A stretch of DNA of 64,000 bases. It comes from Psychrobacter immobilis. Lineage in GTDB: Bacteria; Pseudomonadota; Gammaproteobacteria; Pseudomonadales; Moraxellaceae. The stretch covers positions 186,001 through 250,000 of the forward strand of contig NZ_CAJGZJ010000002.1 in NCBI RefSeq assembly GCF_904846225.1, in the 5' to 3' direction. How positions within the stretch are numbered: position 1 is the first letter of the stretch; every line of letters begins with the position of its first letter. The position numbers were made by a program, and so were the translations under genes. Below the pieces are notes generated by a model. That model worked only from the letters and a program-made list of their open reading frames with translations, made no database searches and was not told the DNA's origin. Positions 9,385-16,723 of the stretch are shown piece after piece.

Positions 9385-10239
9385 ATGTCCTCTCCCATCA
9401 TCAAAAACCTCGTTACCCGTCATCACTCTCCTCGCACCACTTTGTCTCGTTTTATAATGAGTGCTTTATTGGTTGTGATTGCGGCTGGCTGCTCCAATAA
9501 TGCGGCGGATGCAACGAGCAATACCAGCATTGTCAAGTCAACATCAACCAAAGTCAGCCCTGCCAAAACAACGGCAGATAATGACCCTGCTGTAGCAAAA
9601 GCCTTACAAGCCAATTTAAAGGCTTCTGGCATCGAAGAAAGTATCGTGTCAGCGGTGCCGACAGATATGGAAGGAATTTATTGGGTAACTGCTGAAGGAT
9701 TGCCTTCGTTCTTTACCGATAAATCTGGCAAACACATTATCCAAGGTCAAATCATCGCTGTTGGTGACGCGGCTCCTGTTGATATCAGTGCCGCCTTAGT
9801 GGTCAGTACCGCACAAGAAGCCCTAAAAGCCGTCGATAAAAAAGAGATGATTATTTATCCTGCCAAAGGCGAAACTAAAGCCGTTATTTACGCCTTTACT
9901 GATGCAGACTGTGGCTACTGTCGTAAATTGCATGGAGAGATGGATGACATCAATGCGCGCGGTATCGAAGTACGTTATTTGGCATGGCCACGCAGTGAAG
10001 AATCGGTTCCAAAAATGGAAGCGATTTGGTGTAGTCAGGATCGTAATGCAGCCATGAATCAAGCAAAAATGGGAGCTGATATACAAGCACCTAGCTGTGC
10101 CAGTCCTGTACGAGAGCACATGGCATTAGGCACAAAACTTGGTGTACGTGGTACTCCTGCCGTCTTTACTGAATCAGGAGAGCAGATAGGCGGCTATTTA
10201 CCTGCAGCTCAACTGGCTCAAGCAGTAGGCGCTAATTAG
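9385..10239 (+). CDS. dsbC: DsbC-like thiol:disulfide isomerase, predicted lipoprotein
   Basis: A thioredoxin-fold periplasmic disulfide isomerase of the DsbC/DsbG type. The active site is CGYC (residues 176-179) within TDADCGYCRKLHGEM, and the cis-proline loop is GVRGTPAVF near residue 254. Residues about 55-150 correspond to the DsbC dimerisation domain and linker. The N-terminus ends its hydrophobic stretch with VIAAGC-S, which fits a lipobox, so the protein is probably lipid-anchored rather than soluble; serine at +2 suggests outer membrane sorting. It would depend on DsbD (37-39 kb) for reduction. AGGAAA upstream supports the ATG. A second Cys pair (WCSQ...PSCAS) matches the structural disulfide of DsbC. 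Confidence 0.88.
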   Translation: MSSPIIKNLVTRHHSPRTTLSRFIMSALLVVIAAGCSNNAADATSNTSIVKSTSTKVSPAKTTADNDPAVAKALQANLKASGIEESIVSAVPTDMEGIYWVTAEGLPSFFTDKSGKHIIQGQIIAVGDAAPVDISAALVVSTAQEALKAVDKKEMIIYPAKGETKAVIYAFTDADCGYCRKLHGEMDDINARGIEVRYLAWPRSEESVPKMEAIWCSQDRNAAMNQAKMGADIQAPSCASPVREHMALGTKLGVRGTPAVFTESGEQIGGYLPAAQLAQAVGAN

Positions 10240-10516
10240 GAAATGATTGGATACTTTTTGTTAGCCATTAGCTAAGCGACATTGTGTAGACGTCACACTT
10301 GCTTGTCGGTATGATACGATAAGGCGCTATGCAACATCAGCAGCACACTTCTGTTTGAGCATTTTTTATTCAACTATAATGAAACAAAGAGAGCATTGCG
10401 ACTGTCAAATTCGCGTAAATACTATATTTAATACTGCAAGATTTAATACTGCAAACGAATTTGGCCTCGTAACAGCTTTATCATTGGTTCGTTATATTTA
10501 ACCTTTTGAGGATACT

Positions 10517-11875
10517 GTGAGTAACTCCATCAAACTAGCGATACTTGGTCTAGGCACCGTCGGAACGGGCGTAATCAATCTAATCAATGACAATTTAGCT
10601 GAGCTAAAACGCCGTAGTGGACGCGATATTATCATTACCGAAGTGGGTACGCGCCGTCAACGTGATGACATTGATCCTAATATTATTCAAAACAGCGACT
10701 TGATGGCCACTGCGGCAAGCGATAATGTCGATATCGTTATCGAAGTGATTGGCGGTACTACCTTGGCGAAAGACGTCATTATGCACGCCATTCAACATGG
10801 CAAGCATGTGGTTACCGCAAATAAAGCGCTATTGGCTGAACATGGCAATGAGATTTTTGCATTCGCTGAAGCAAACAACGTCCATGTCGCTTATGAAGCA
10901 GCGGTTGCAGGCGGTATTCCCATTATCAAGGTGATGCGCGAGGCGCTTGCTGCCAATAAAATCAATTGGCTTGCCGGTATTATCAATGGCACTGGCAACT
11001 TTATCATGACCGAAATGCGTGATAAAGGTCGCCCATTTGCAGATGTGCTGTCTGAGGCGCAAGCGCTGGGTTACGCCGAATCAGATCCAACGTTTGATGT
11101 TGAAGGTATCGATGCGGCGCATAAATTGGCATTACTAGCCTCTATTGCCTTTGGTATCCCGTTGCAATTTGATAGCGTTTATTGTGAAGGTATCACAGGT
11201 ATTACCTTACAAGACGTGAATTATGCTGAAGAGCTTGGCTACCGTATCAAGCATTTGGGCTTTGCGGTACGCCGTGATGGACACGGCAATGCTGATGCCG
11301 CTGGCATTGAGCTACGAGTACATCCAACGCTGATTCCGCAAGATGCCTTACTTGCCAACGTCAATGGCGTAAAAAACGCTGTGCTGGTCAACTCACATCC
11401 GCTAGGACAAACGCTTTATTGCGGTGATGGCGCTGGTGCTGGGGCAACGGCTTCTGCTGTCATGGCCGATGTCATGGATTTGGTTCGTGTGTTAGGTAGC
11501 AAAGACAACCACGATCAAAGCAATATTAATCAAAACAACCACGGTCATCATGTCCCGCATTTGGCATTTATACCTGAGCAGCTGTCAGACACGCCTATAT
11601 TGCGCGCTGAGCAGATGATAACCGGTTATTATTTGCGTGTTCATGCTTATGACAGTCCTGGCGTTTTGGCGGATATTACTCGCATCCTAAGCGATGCTGG
11701 TATCAATATTGATGCGATTTTACAAAAACCTGCGCACAAAGTCGGTCAAGTACCAGTCATCATTTTGACACTGCCTGTGGTAGAAAGTCAGATGAACGTA
11801 GCTATCGAAAAAATCGAAAAATTAAACACCATTACTGATAAAGTAGTACGCATTCGTTTAGATGAGCTGGCATAA
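10517..11875 (+). CDS. hom: Homoserine dehydrogenase
   Basis: NAD(P)-dependent reduction of aspartate semialdehyde to homoserine, the branch to threonine and methionine. The protein (452 residues) has an N-terminal Rossmann motif GLGTVGTG, the catalytic-domain signature with NGTGNFIMTEM and YAESDPTFDVEGIDAAHKL (split here for length: YAESDPTFDVEG and DAAHKLALLA), and a C-terminal ACT domain (from about residue 370, YYLRVHAYDSPGVLADI) for threonine feedback. An additional His/Asn-rich loop (DQSNINQNNHGHH) lies before the ACT domain. The start is GTG at 10517 with GAGGA seven bases upstream. No thrC follows; a repeat element lies downstream. Confidence 0.95.
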   Translation: MSNSIKLAILGLGTVGTGVINLINDNLAELKRRSGRDIIITEVGTRRQRDDIDPNIIQNSDLMATAASDNVDIVIEVIGGTTLAKDVIMHAIQHGKHVVTANKALLAEHGNEIFAFAEANNVHVAYEAAVAGGIPIIKVMREALAANKINWLAGIINGTGNFIMTEMRDKGRPFADVLSEAQALGYAESDPTFDVEGIDAAHKLALLASIAFGIPLQFDSVYCEGITGITLQDVNYAEELGYRIKHLGFAVRRDGHGNADAAGIELRVHPTLIPQDALLANVNGVKNAVLVNSHPLGQTLYCGDGAGAGATASAVMADVMDLVRVLGSKDNHDQSNINQNNHGHHVPHLAFIPEQLSDTPILRAEQMITGYYLRVHAYDSPGVLADITRILSDAGINIDAILQKPAHKVGQVPVIILTLPVVESQMNVAIEKIEKLNTITDKVVRIRLDELA

Positions 11876-11902
11876 AGCGCATACTTAACGAACCAATGAT
11901 TT

Positions 11903-12076
11903 TGGGCGTGTCATCATTTGGATTGTAAGGCTTAAAGCGAGATAAATGGCAGTCAAACAAGGAAAATAACGCAGATAATATCGAGATATTAACCCGTTAT
12001 TTGACGATGTTTGGCAAAGTTTAGCCATTTTAAGACCACTAAATGATTAAGTGTGCTACTTGATGACATGCCCTAG
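11903..12076. repeat. 174-bp palindromic element, AGGGCRTGTC-ended family
   Basis: Ends GGGCGTGTCATCA and (inverted) AGGGCATGTCATCA flank a long imperfect palindrome: AAATGGC...AATAACG on the left matches CGTTATT...GCCATTT on the right. The whole could fold into one long hairpin. The ends match the small repeat at 475-542. It fills the gap between hom and the thiolase gene. Confidence 0.65.
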
Positions 12077-12181
12077 CAAGCGAGGAAAATGCTTGCTGAT
12101 AAGCGCTCGATGATTCATCAACGCTTGTCTTGACTCTAAATAAAATATTTTCATTTAAATACGTAAAAAGGAATAATAACG

Positions 12182-13363
12182 ATGTCAAATGATTCAATTG
12201 TAATTTTAAATGGCGCACGTACACCAATGGGCGGCTTTCAAGGCGCATTAAAAGATATGAGCGCCACTGATCTTGGCGCTGCTGCTATCAAAGCCGCCGT
12301 CGAGCGTTCAGGCGTTAGTATCGAAAATATCGACGAAGTCATCATGGGCTGTATTTTGACCGCAGGTTTGGGTCAAGGCCCTGCCCGTCAAGCAATGCGT
12401 AAAGCGGGTCTATCTGATGCCACTGGTGCCGTGACAATCAATAAGCTTTGTGGCTCAGGTCTAAAAGCGGTGATGCAAGCGCATGATGGTATCAAGGCTG
12501 GCAGCTTCAATGTAGCAGTTGCTGGCGGTATGGAGTCTATGACCAATGCCCCTTATATCATGCCAGGATCACGCGGTGGCTACCGTATGGGACATCAAGA
12601 AGTGAAAGACCATATGTTTTTGGATGGTTTAGAAGATGCCGAAACAGGTAAGTTAATGGGTAAGTTCGCCCAAGAAATGGCGGATGAAAAAGGCTATACA
12701 CGCGAGCAGATGGATGAGTTTGCTATCGAATCGCTGAATCGTGCCCTAACGGCTATCAAAGACGACCACTTCAAAGACGAGATCGTGCCAGTTACGTTTG
12801 AAACCCGTAAAGGCGAGCAAACTGTTGATACCGATGAGCAACCTGCCCTCGCCAATGCTGAGCGTATCCCGACTTTGCGCCCAGCGTTTGCTAAAGACGG
12901 TACGATTACTGCAGCAAACGCCAGCTCAATCTCAGATGGTGCTGCTGCTGTTGTCGTAATGAAAGAATCACAAGCGAAAGCGGAAGGTCTTGATTACCAA
13001 GCCCGTATCGTTGCGACTGCTTCGAACTCGCGTCATCCCAGCGAATTTACCATCGCACCAATCGGGGCGATTGAAAAAGTCTTAGCCAATGCAGGTTGGT
13101 CAGTAGCTGATGTTGATCTGTGGGAGATCAATGAAGCGTTTGCGATGGTTACGATGACAACGATGGACCAATTAAACATCGAACACGCTAAAGTAAATAT
13201 CGAAGGCGGTGCTTGTGCGCTAGGGCATCCAGTTGGTTGTTCAGGGGCACGTATCCTAGTCACGCTTATCAACTCTCTAAAGCGTACTGGTGGTAAAAAA
13301 GGCGTTGCAACGCTATGTATCGGTGGCGGTGAAGCCGTTGCAGTGGCCATCGAACTGCCTTAA
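12182..13363 (+). CDS. Acetyl-CoA acetyltransferase (thiolase)
   Basis: A 393-residue thiolase of the biosynthetic acetyl-CoA C-acetyltransferase group, catalysing acetoacetyl-CoA formation or cleavage. The acylated cysteine is in NKLCGSGLKA (about residue 89), the histidine in NEAFA context follows at WEINEAFAM, and the second catalytic cysteine and histidine lie in GGACALGHPVGCSGAR and CIGGGEAVAV. Length is typical of PhaA/AtoB. There is no phaB or phaC beside it, so its role may be fatty-acid or ketone metabolism. AAAAAGGA lies upstream of the ATG. A terminator follows. The specific substrate range is an inference. Confidence 0.93.
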   Translation: MSNDSIVILNGARTPMGGFQGALKDMSATDLGAAAIKAAVERSGVSIENIDEVIMGCILTAGLGQGPARQAMRKAGLSDATGAVTINKLCGSGLKAVMQAHDGIKAGSFNVAVAGGMESMTNAPYIMPGSRGGYRMGHQEVKDHMFLDGLEDAETGKLMGKFAQEMADEKGYTREQMDEFAIESLNRALTAIKDDHFKDEIVPVTFETRKGEQTVDTDEQPALANAERIPTLRPAFAKDGTITAANASSISDGAAAVVVMKESQAKAEGLDYQARIVATASNSRHPSEFTIAPIGAIEKVLANAGWSVADVDLWEINEAFAMVTMTTMDQLNIEHAKVNIEGGACALGHPVGCSGARILVTLINSLKRTGGKKGVATLCIGGGEAVAVAIELP

Positions 13364-13436
13364 GTAGCCATCTCTATAACGCTTAGCGTGGTAGAGAACC
13401 GTGAAAATTTGAAATGTTAACTTTTCTGATTTAATC

Positions 13437-13470
13437 AAAACCGCATTGCCAATTGCTCTGCGGTTTTTTT
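13437..13470 (+). terminator. Terminator of thiolase gene
   Basis: AAAACCGCA pairs with TGCGGTTTT across 13 bases and runs into seven T residues. Confidence 0.88.
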
Positions 13471-13508
13471 GTGCCTAAACTTTTACCTAAAAATATTCAA
13501 TAAGTAAA

Positions 13509-13616
13509 TATAGTCGAAGCCAAATAATTTCGATACAAGGAAGCCACGCACAGATAGTACAAGTAGTACATCAAGCGTGGGTGACGATGTAGCGGATTTA
13601 TAGGGATTTGACTATA
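13509..13616. repeat. TATAGTC-ended dispersed repeat
   Basis: Begins TATAGTCGAAGCC and ends GGGATTTGACTATA, giving an imperfect terminal inverted repeat. The right end (GATGTAGCGGATTTAT...TTTGACTATA) resembles the right end of the copy at 16304-16448. It contains an inner palindromic stretch CACGC...GCGTG around AGTACAAGTAGTACA. Confidence 0.6.
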
Positions 13617-13905
13617 CTGTTCTTTACTGTAAGAAACCCTTAACTCAAAATTATATAGACACGCTCCGCTTTACAGCCTATTACACGCAATTACCTCAAG
13701 CGCACACTTTGCTACCTTGCTTATATATATCATCCAAAATCATGATGTTACGATGATTACAAGTTGATGTAGAAGCTACTTAACGAGAATAGCTAGACAA
13801 TCTGTTTTTAGTAAAATAGTTTTAATAGAACAATAGATATTTTATGGAAATTTAGCTTTATAAAAATAACCATTAATAATTTACTCATACAAAAGGAAGA
13901 ATATA

Positions 13906-14754
13906 ATGAGCCAACTAATTCGTTTAAGAGATATTCAAGCCACTCACCGTGATCTTATCGGTGACGACTATTATGACCCATCAGGTAAAACGGCTTATGG
14001 TGTCAATGAAGAAAAAATTGGTAAAATCGAAGGGGCATTGGTAGAAGATACTACTGGCCGTATTCGTTATTTGATTGTTGATGCTGGCGGTTGGTTTAGC
14101 TCAAAAGAAGTATTGGTACCAGCAGGTTTGGCACGTATCGTTGGTGATGATGTATTCTTTGATAGCCTAACTCAAGCTCAAGTAGAAGCAATGGATGTCT
14201 ACGATCATGACTATCAATATAGCTATAAAGATCAGTACGAAAGAGATCGTCAGACATTTGTAGCAGACACGGTTCCAACTGAAGAGCGTATGGAAATTGC
14301 AGAACATAACTATGATGCACCAAATACGTTAGAGTTGTTAGAAGAACGTTTGACCGTTAATAAAGATCGTATCGTCGCTGGTTTAGTTAAAGTCGGTAAG
14401 CATGTCGTTACAGAAGAGCGTAATGTAGATGTTGAGCTAGAAGAAGAACATGCTAATATCGAGCGTACCAACGTTGATCGTCCAACTGATCGCCGTATCG
14501 GTGATGTCAATGGTAATGAGACAGTCGAAGTAGAATTGTCAGCAGAACGTGCTCGTGTTGCCAAAGAAACGTATGTATCCGAAGAAGTGAACGTCGGTAA
14601 AACCACTGAGCGTCATACTGAAACGATCGTTGAAACCATTCAGCGTGAAGAATTAGATATTGATCGTGATGGTAACGTTGTTGACCGTGAAGGTAACATC
14701 ATTGACCGCGACGGCATTACTGCTGAAGATGTACGCCGTGCTCGTGGTATGTAA
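13906..14754 (+). CDS. PRC-barrel and DUF2382 domain protein
   Basis: A 282-residue protein with two parts. Residues about 1-100 form a PRC-barrel (IGKIEGALVEDTTGRIRYLIV, cut here to its first 19 residues' core: KIEGALVED, RYLIVDAGG, KEVLVPAGLAR). From about residue 143 a DUF2382 (YsnF/AvaK-type) domain follows with LELLEERLTVNKDRI, VGKHVVTEERNVDVELEEE and a second half AERARVAKETYVSEEVNVGK. Such proteins are associated with general stress in other bacteria, but the molecular role is unknown. There is no signal peptide, so it is probably cytoplasmic. AAAGGAAG precedes the ATG. The following gene is a DUF2382 paralogue. Confidence 0.85.
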   Translation: MSQLIRLRDIQATHRDLIGDDYYDPSGKTAYGVNEEKIGKIEGALVEDTTGRIRYLIVDAGGWFSSKEVLVPAGLARIVGDDVFFDSLTQAQVEAMDVYDHDYQYSYKDQYERDRQTFVADTVPTEERMEIAEHNYDAPNTLELLEERLTVNKDRIVAGLVKVGKHVVTEERNVDVELEEEHANIERTNVDRPTDRRIGDVNGNETVEVELSAERARVAKETYVSEEVNVGKTTERHTETIVETIQREELDIDRDGNVVDREGNIIDRDGITAEDVRRARGM

Positions 14755-14847
14755 TAGGCTAATATGTCACCTGTTTTGTATGGCGAATCTTTATAAATAT
14801 AAAAAACGGCGACCCTATTCAGCAGCTGAATCTTTGATTTAGCGATT

Positions 14848-14876
14848 AAGACCAGAGCATGCCTCTGGTCTTTTTT
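14848..14876 (+). terminator. Terminator between the two DUF2382 genes
   Basis: AAGACCAGAG and CTCTGGTCTT form a 10-bp stem with a GCATGC-centred loop followed by TTTTTT. It separates the two genes into distinct transcripts. Confidence 0.88.
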
Positions 14877-14926
14877 ATGCTTATAAATGTTATTCTTACT
14901 CAATTAATAATAATAAGGAAATAACA

Positions 14927-15523
14927 ATGACTACCGATAAAACAGATATTTTAGCTACGCATGGTGTAGACACGCTTCAGAATAGCTCAACAGCAGACCA
15001 AACACACTTAATCGATCAAGATAAAGAAGTGAATACGACTGGGCAAGGCGGCCGTCTAGAGCTATTAGAAGAACGCCCTGTAGTAAATAAAGAACGCTTA
15101 GATGTTGGTAAAGTGACCGTTACTAAACACACACGCACCAAAACTATTGAGGTGCCCATTGAGCTAGTAGAAGAATATATCATCGTTCGTACTGAATTTC
15201 ATGACACCCAAAGCCAAGATTTGCTATCTGGCAATTACGATGATAAAGATGTCTTACGTCATGTTGAGCCATCGTTGGACAGCAAGGCCGTCGTCACGAT
15301 CAACGATAAAAAAGTTGAGATTGGCGATACGCCTATTGAGATAATATTATCGCGTCAAGTAGCGACTATTACGAAAGAGACTTACGCTATCCAAGAGATT
15401 GATATCAGCAAAACCGTCCATACGCATACAGATAGTATCCAAGTGATGCTCAAACATGAAGAGCTGGATGTGACAGAAGAAGGGTTTTTAGAACATGAGG
15501 CTGGTTCTACTTATAATAAGTAG
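14927..15523 (+). CDS. DUF2382 domain protein, paralogue of the preceding gene
   Basis: A 198-residue protein consisting of a Thr/Gln-rich N-terminus (about 40 residues) and a DUF2382 domain: LELLEERPVVNKERLDVGKV, KHTRTKTIEVPIELVEEY and VATITKETYAIQEIDISK align with the same blocks in the upstream PRC-barrel gene. The PRC-barrel is missing. It is probably a stress-related partner or a duplicated and diverged copy. AAGGAAAT lies upstream of the ATG and a terminator follows, so it can be transcribed on its own. Confidence 0.82.
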   Translation: MTTDKTDILATHGVDTLQNSSTADQTHLIDQDKEVNTTGQGGRLELLEERPVVNKERLDVGKVTVTKHTRTKTIEVPIELVEEYIIVRTEFHDTQSQDLLSGNYDDKDVLRHVEPSLDSKAVVTINDKKVEIGDTPIEIILSRQVATITKETYAIQEIDISKTVHTHTDSIQVMLKHEELDVTEEGFLEHEAGSTYNK

Positions 15524-15596
15524 CGTTTGATAAGCATCGTCAAAAAAAAATAAAAGCGCGATAGTACTGCTGCAATGAATTTTTTGAAGCAGTCAT

Positions 15597-15627
15597 AAAA
15601 AAGCAACGCAAGCGTTGCTTTTTTTTA
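15597..15627. terminator. Bidirectional terminator
   Basis: A near-perfect palindrome AAAAAAGCAACGC/GCGTTGCTTTTTT with a two-base centre. A-run and T-run flank both sides, so it can serve the DUF2382 gene and the convergent lipoprotein gene. Confidence 0.88.
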
Positions 15628-15655
15628 TACTTTTTTAGCATCGTATCGAGCTTAT

Positions 15656-16201
15656 TTATACCGCGTCTTGATCAGTCTTTTTACACTCATAGGTGCTTAC
15701 CTTTGCTGCATCGGCACCAGCCATACGCATCACGCCCGTTTCTCGTGCTTGATGAGCGACACGCCATTGTACAAAACCTTCACCGCCATCAATCGCATTT
15801 TTGACACTAAATACTTCAGGGTTGCTAGCGTCATTGGTCTTCATCAACGTTGCTGTGCCATTAGCGGTATCGATGACGACTTGCTTTTCAGCATCCTTAT
15901 AAGTGGCTCTAACCGTTAGCTCTGGTGAGCATAAATAGGTAACCTGACTCACATTGGTATTAACGGAAGCGACGGTATCATCTTCGACTTCAGTGAGAGA
16001 AGCGTCTTCATTATTAATCAATATATTACTGTGTTCGGCAGGCTCAGCAGACATTGGTACTGACTCCTCAGTACTGATACTGTCTGCTGCACTTGGTTCT
16101 GGCTCTGGTTTCTCTTGACAGGCACTGATCGTTAGCGCGCCAGCCAGCAAACTTGTTAGAGCGAAAGAGGTGCGCCACTGTTTTAATAACGCTATGTTCA
16201 T
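15656..16201 (-). CDS. Small lipoprotein, possibly MliC-like lysozyme inhibitor
   Basis: A 181-residue predicted lipoprotein. The start at 16201 is chosen because GGGAG lies seven bases upstream; a longer frame exists. The signal peptide ends LTISAC, a good lipobox. An acidic, Pro/Glu-rich linker (residues about 25-85) precedes a C-terminal domain beginning VTYLCSPELTVRATY, with FVQWRVAHQA and a final Cys (YECKK) that may form a disulfide with the first. The Y-x-C start, the beta-rich pattern and the W resemble membrane-bound lysozyme inhibitors (MliC), but the match is loose. It stands alone between convergent DUF2382 and a repeat-rich gap. Confidence 0.6.
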   Translation of the reverse strand: MNIALLKQWRTSFALTSLLAGALTISACQEKPEPEPSAADSISTEESVPMSAEPAEHSNILINNEDASLTEVEDDTVASVNTNVSQVTYLCSPELTVRATYKDAEKQVVIDTANGTATLMKTNDASNPEVFSVKNAIDGGEGFVQWRVAHQARETGVMRMAGADAAKVSTYECKKTDQDAV

Positions 16202-16303
16202 AACACGCTCCCAAATAAATATGATAAACACTATAGCCTGTCCATAAATACACGCCTATGTTGAATTTGTAAGTAAACACGACAAAATCAACGATAACTT
16301 TAA

Positions 16304-16448
16304 TATAGTGATCGAAAAGTTAAATCGATATATCAATAGTCAGATACCACTGGTATAAATCTTCCTAGCTTGCTGTGCCTAAGCAGACAGAGGCTTCAAA
16401 AAATTCATCCCAGCAGTACTGTAGCGAATCTATTGTTCTTTGACTATA
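16304..16448. repeat. TATAGTC-ended dispersed repeat, full-length type
   Basis: Begins TATAGTGATCGAAAAGTTAA and ends TTCTTTGACTATA. The core CTGGTATAAATCTTCC, GCTTGCTGTGC, AGAGGCTTC and AAAAATTCAT is shared with the copies at 23194-23364 and 55445-55586. Confidence 0.7.
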
Positions 16449-16516
16449 TAGTGTCAGTGAAAAGCAAGATAGAGACATCAGCAGTACCGTAGCGTTTGTA
16501 GAATGTTTTGACTAGG
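16447..16516. repeat. Internally deleted copy of the same repeat
   Basis: Starts TATAGTGTCAGTGAAAAGC inside the end of the preceding copy and ends GTTTTGACTA. It keeps the outer parts (AGCAGTACCGTAGCGTTTGT) but lacks the middle, so it looks like a deletion derivative inserted head-to-tail. Confidence 0.55.
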
Positions 16517-16587
16517 GTGTCTTTTTTATTTATTACACAGCGCGTCTTATTTTTAGCGACAAAGCATCCCTTGCCCTTCGCCATTCC

Positions 16588-16624
16588 AAAAAAAATCCTT
16601 ATCTATTTTAGATAAGGACTTTTC
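16588..16624 (-). terminator. Terminator of secA
   Basis: On the minus strand TCCTTATCT pairs with AGATAAGGA and is followed by a run of eight T. It lies about 100 bases after the secA stop. Confidence 0.8.
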
Positions 16625-16723
16625 ATCGCATATTAACAGCTTTTAATTAGCAATCTTTATAACATTTTCAAAAATTTGAGCAGCCAATCATGTTTTTGAG
16701 CAATCATGTTTTTGAGATTGGTA

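Larger units (their letters stand above)
13364..13905. other. Intergenic region after the thiolase gene
   Basis: About 540 bases. It contains the thiolase terminator, a TATAGTC-ended repeat at 13509-13616 and about 280 bases of AT-rich leader before the PRC-barrel gene. No further ORF is supported. Confidence 0.5.
16202..16723. other. Repeat-rich gap downstream of secA
   Basis: About 520 bases that carry two TATAGTG-ended repeats in tandem (16304-16448 and 16447-16516), the secA terminator and no supported gene. Confidence 0.55.
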
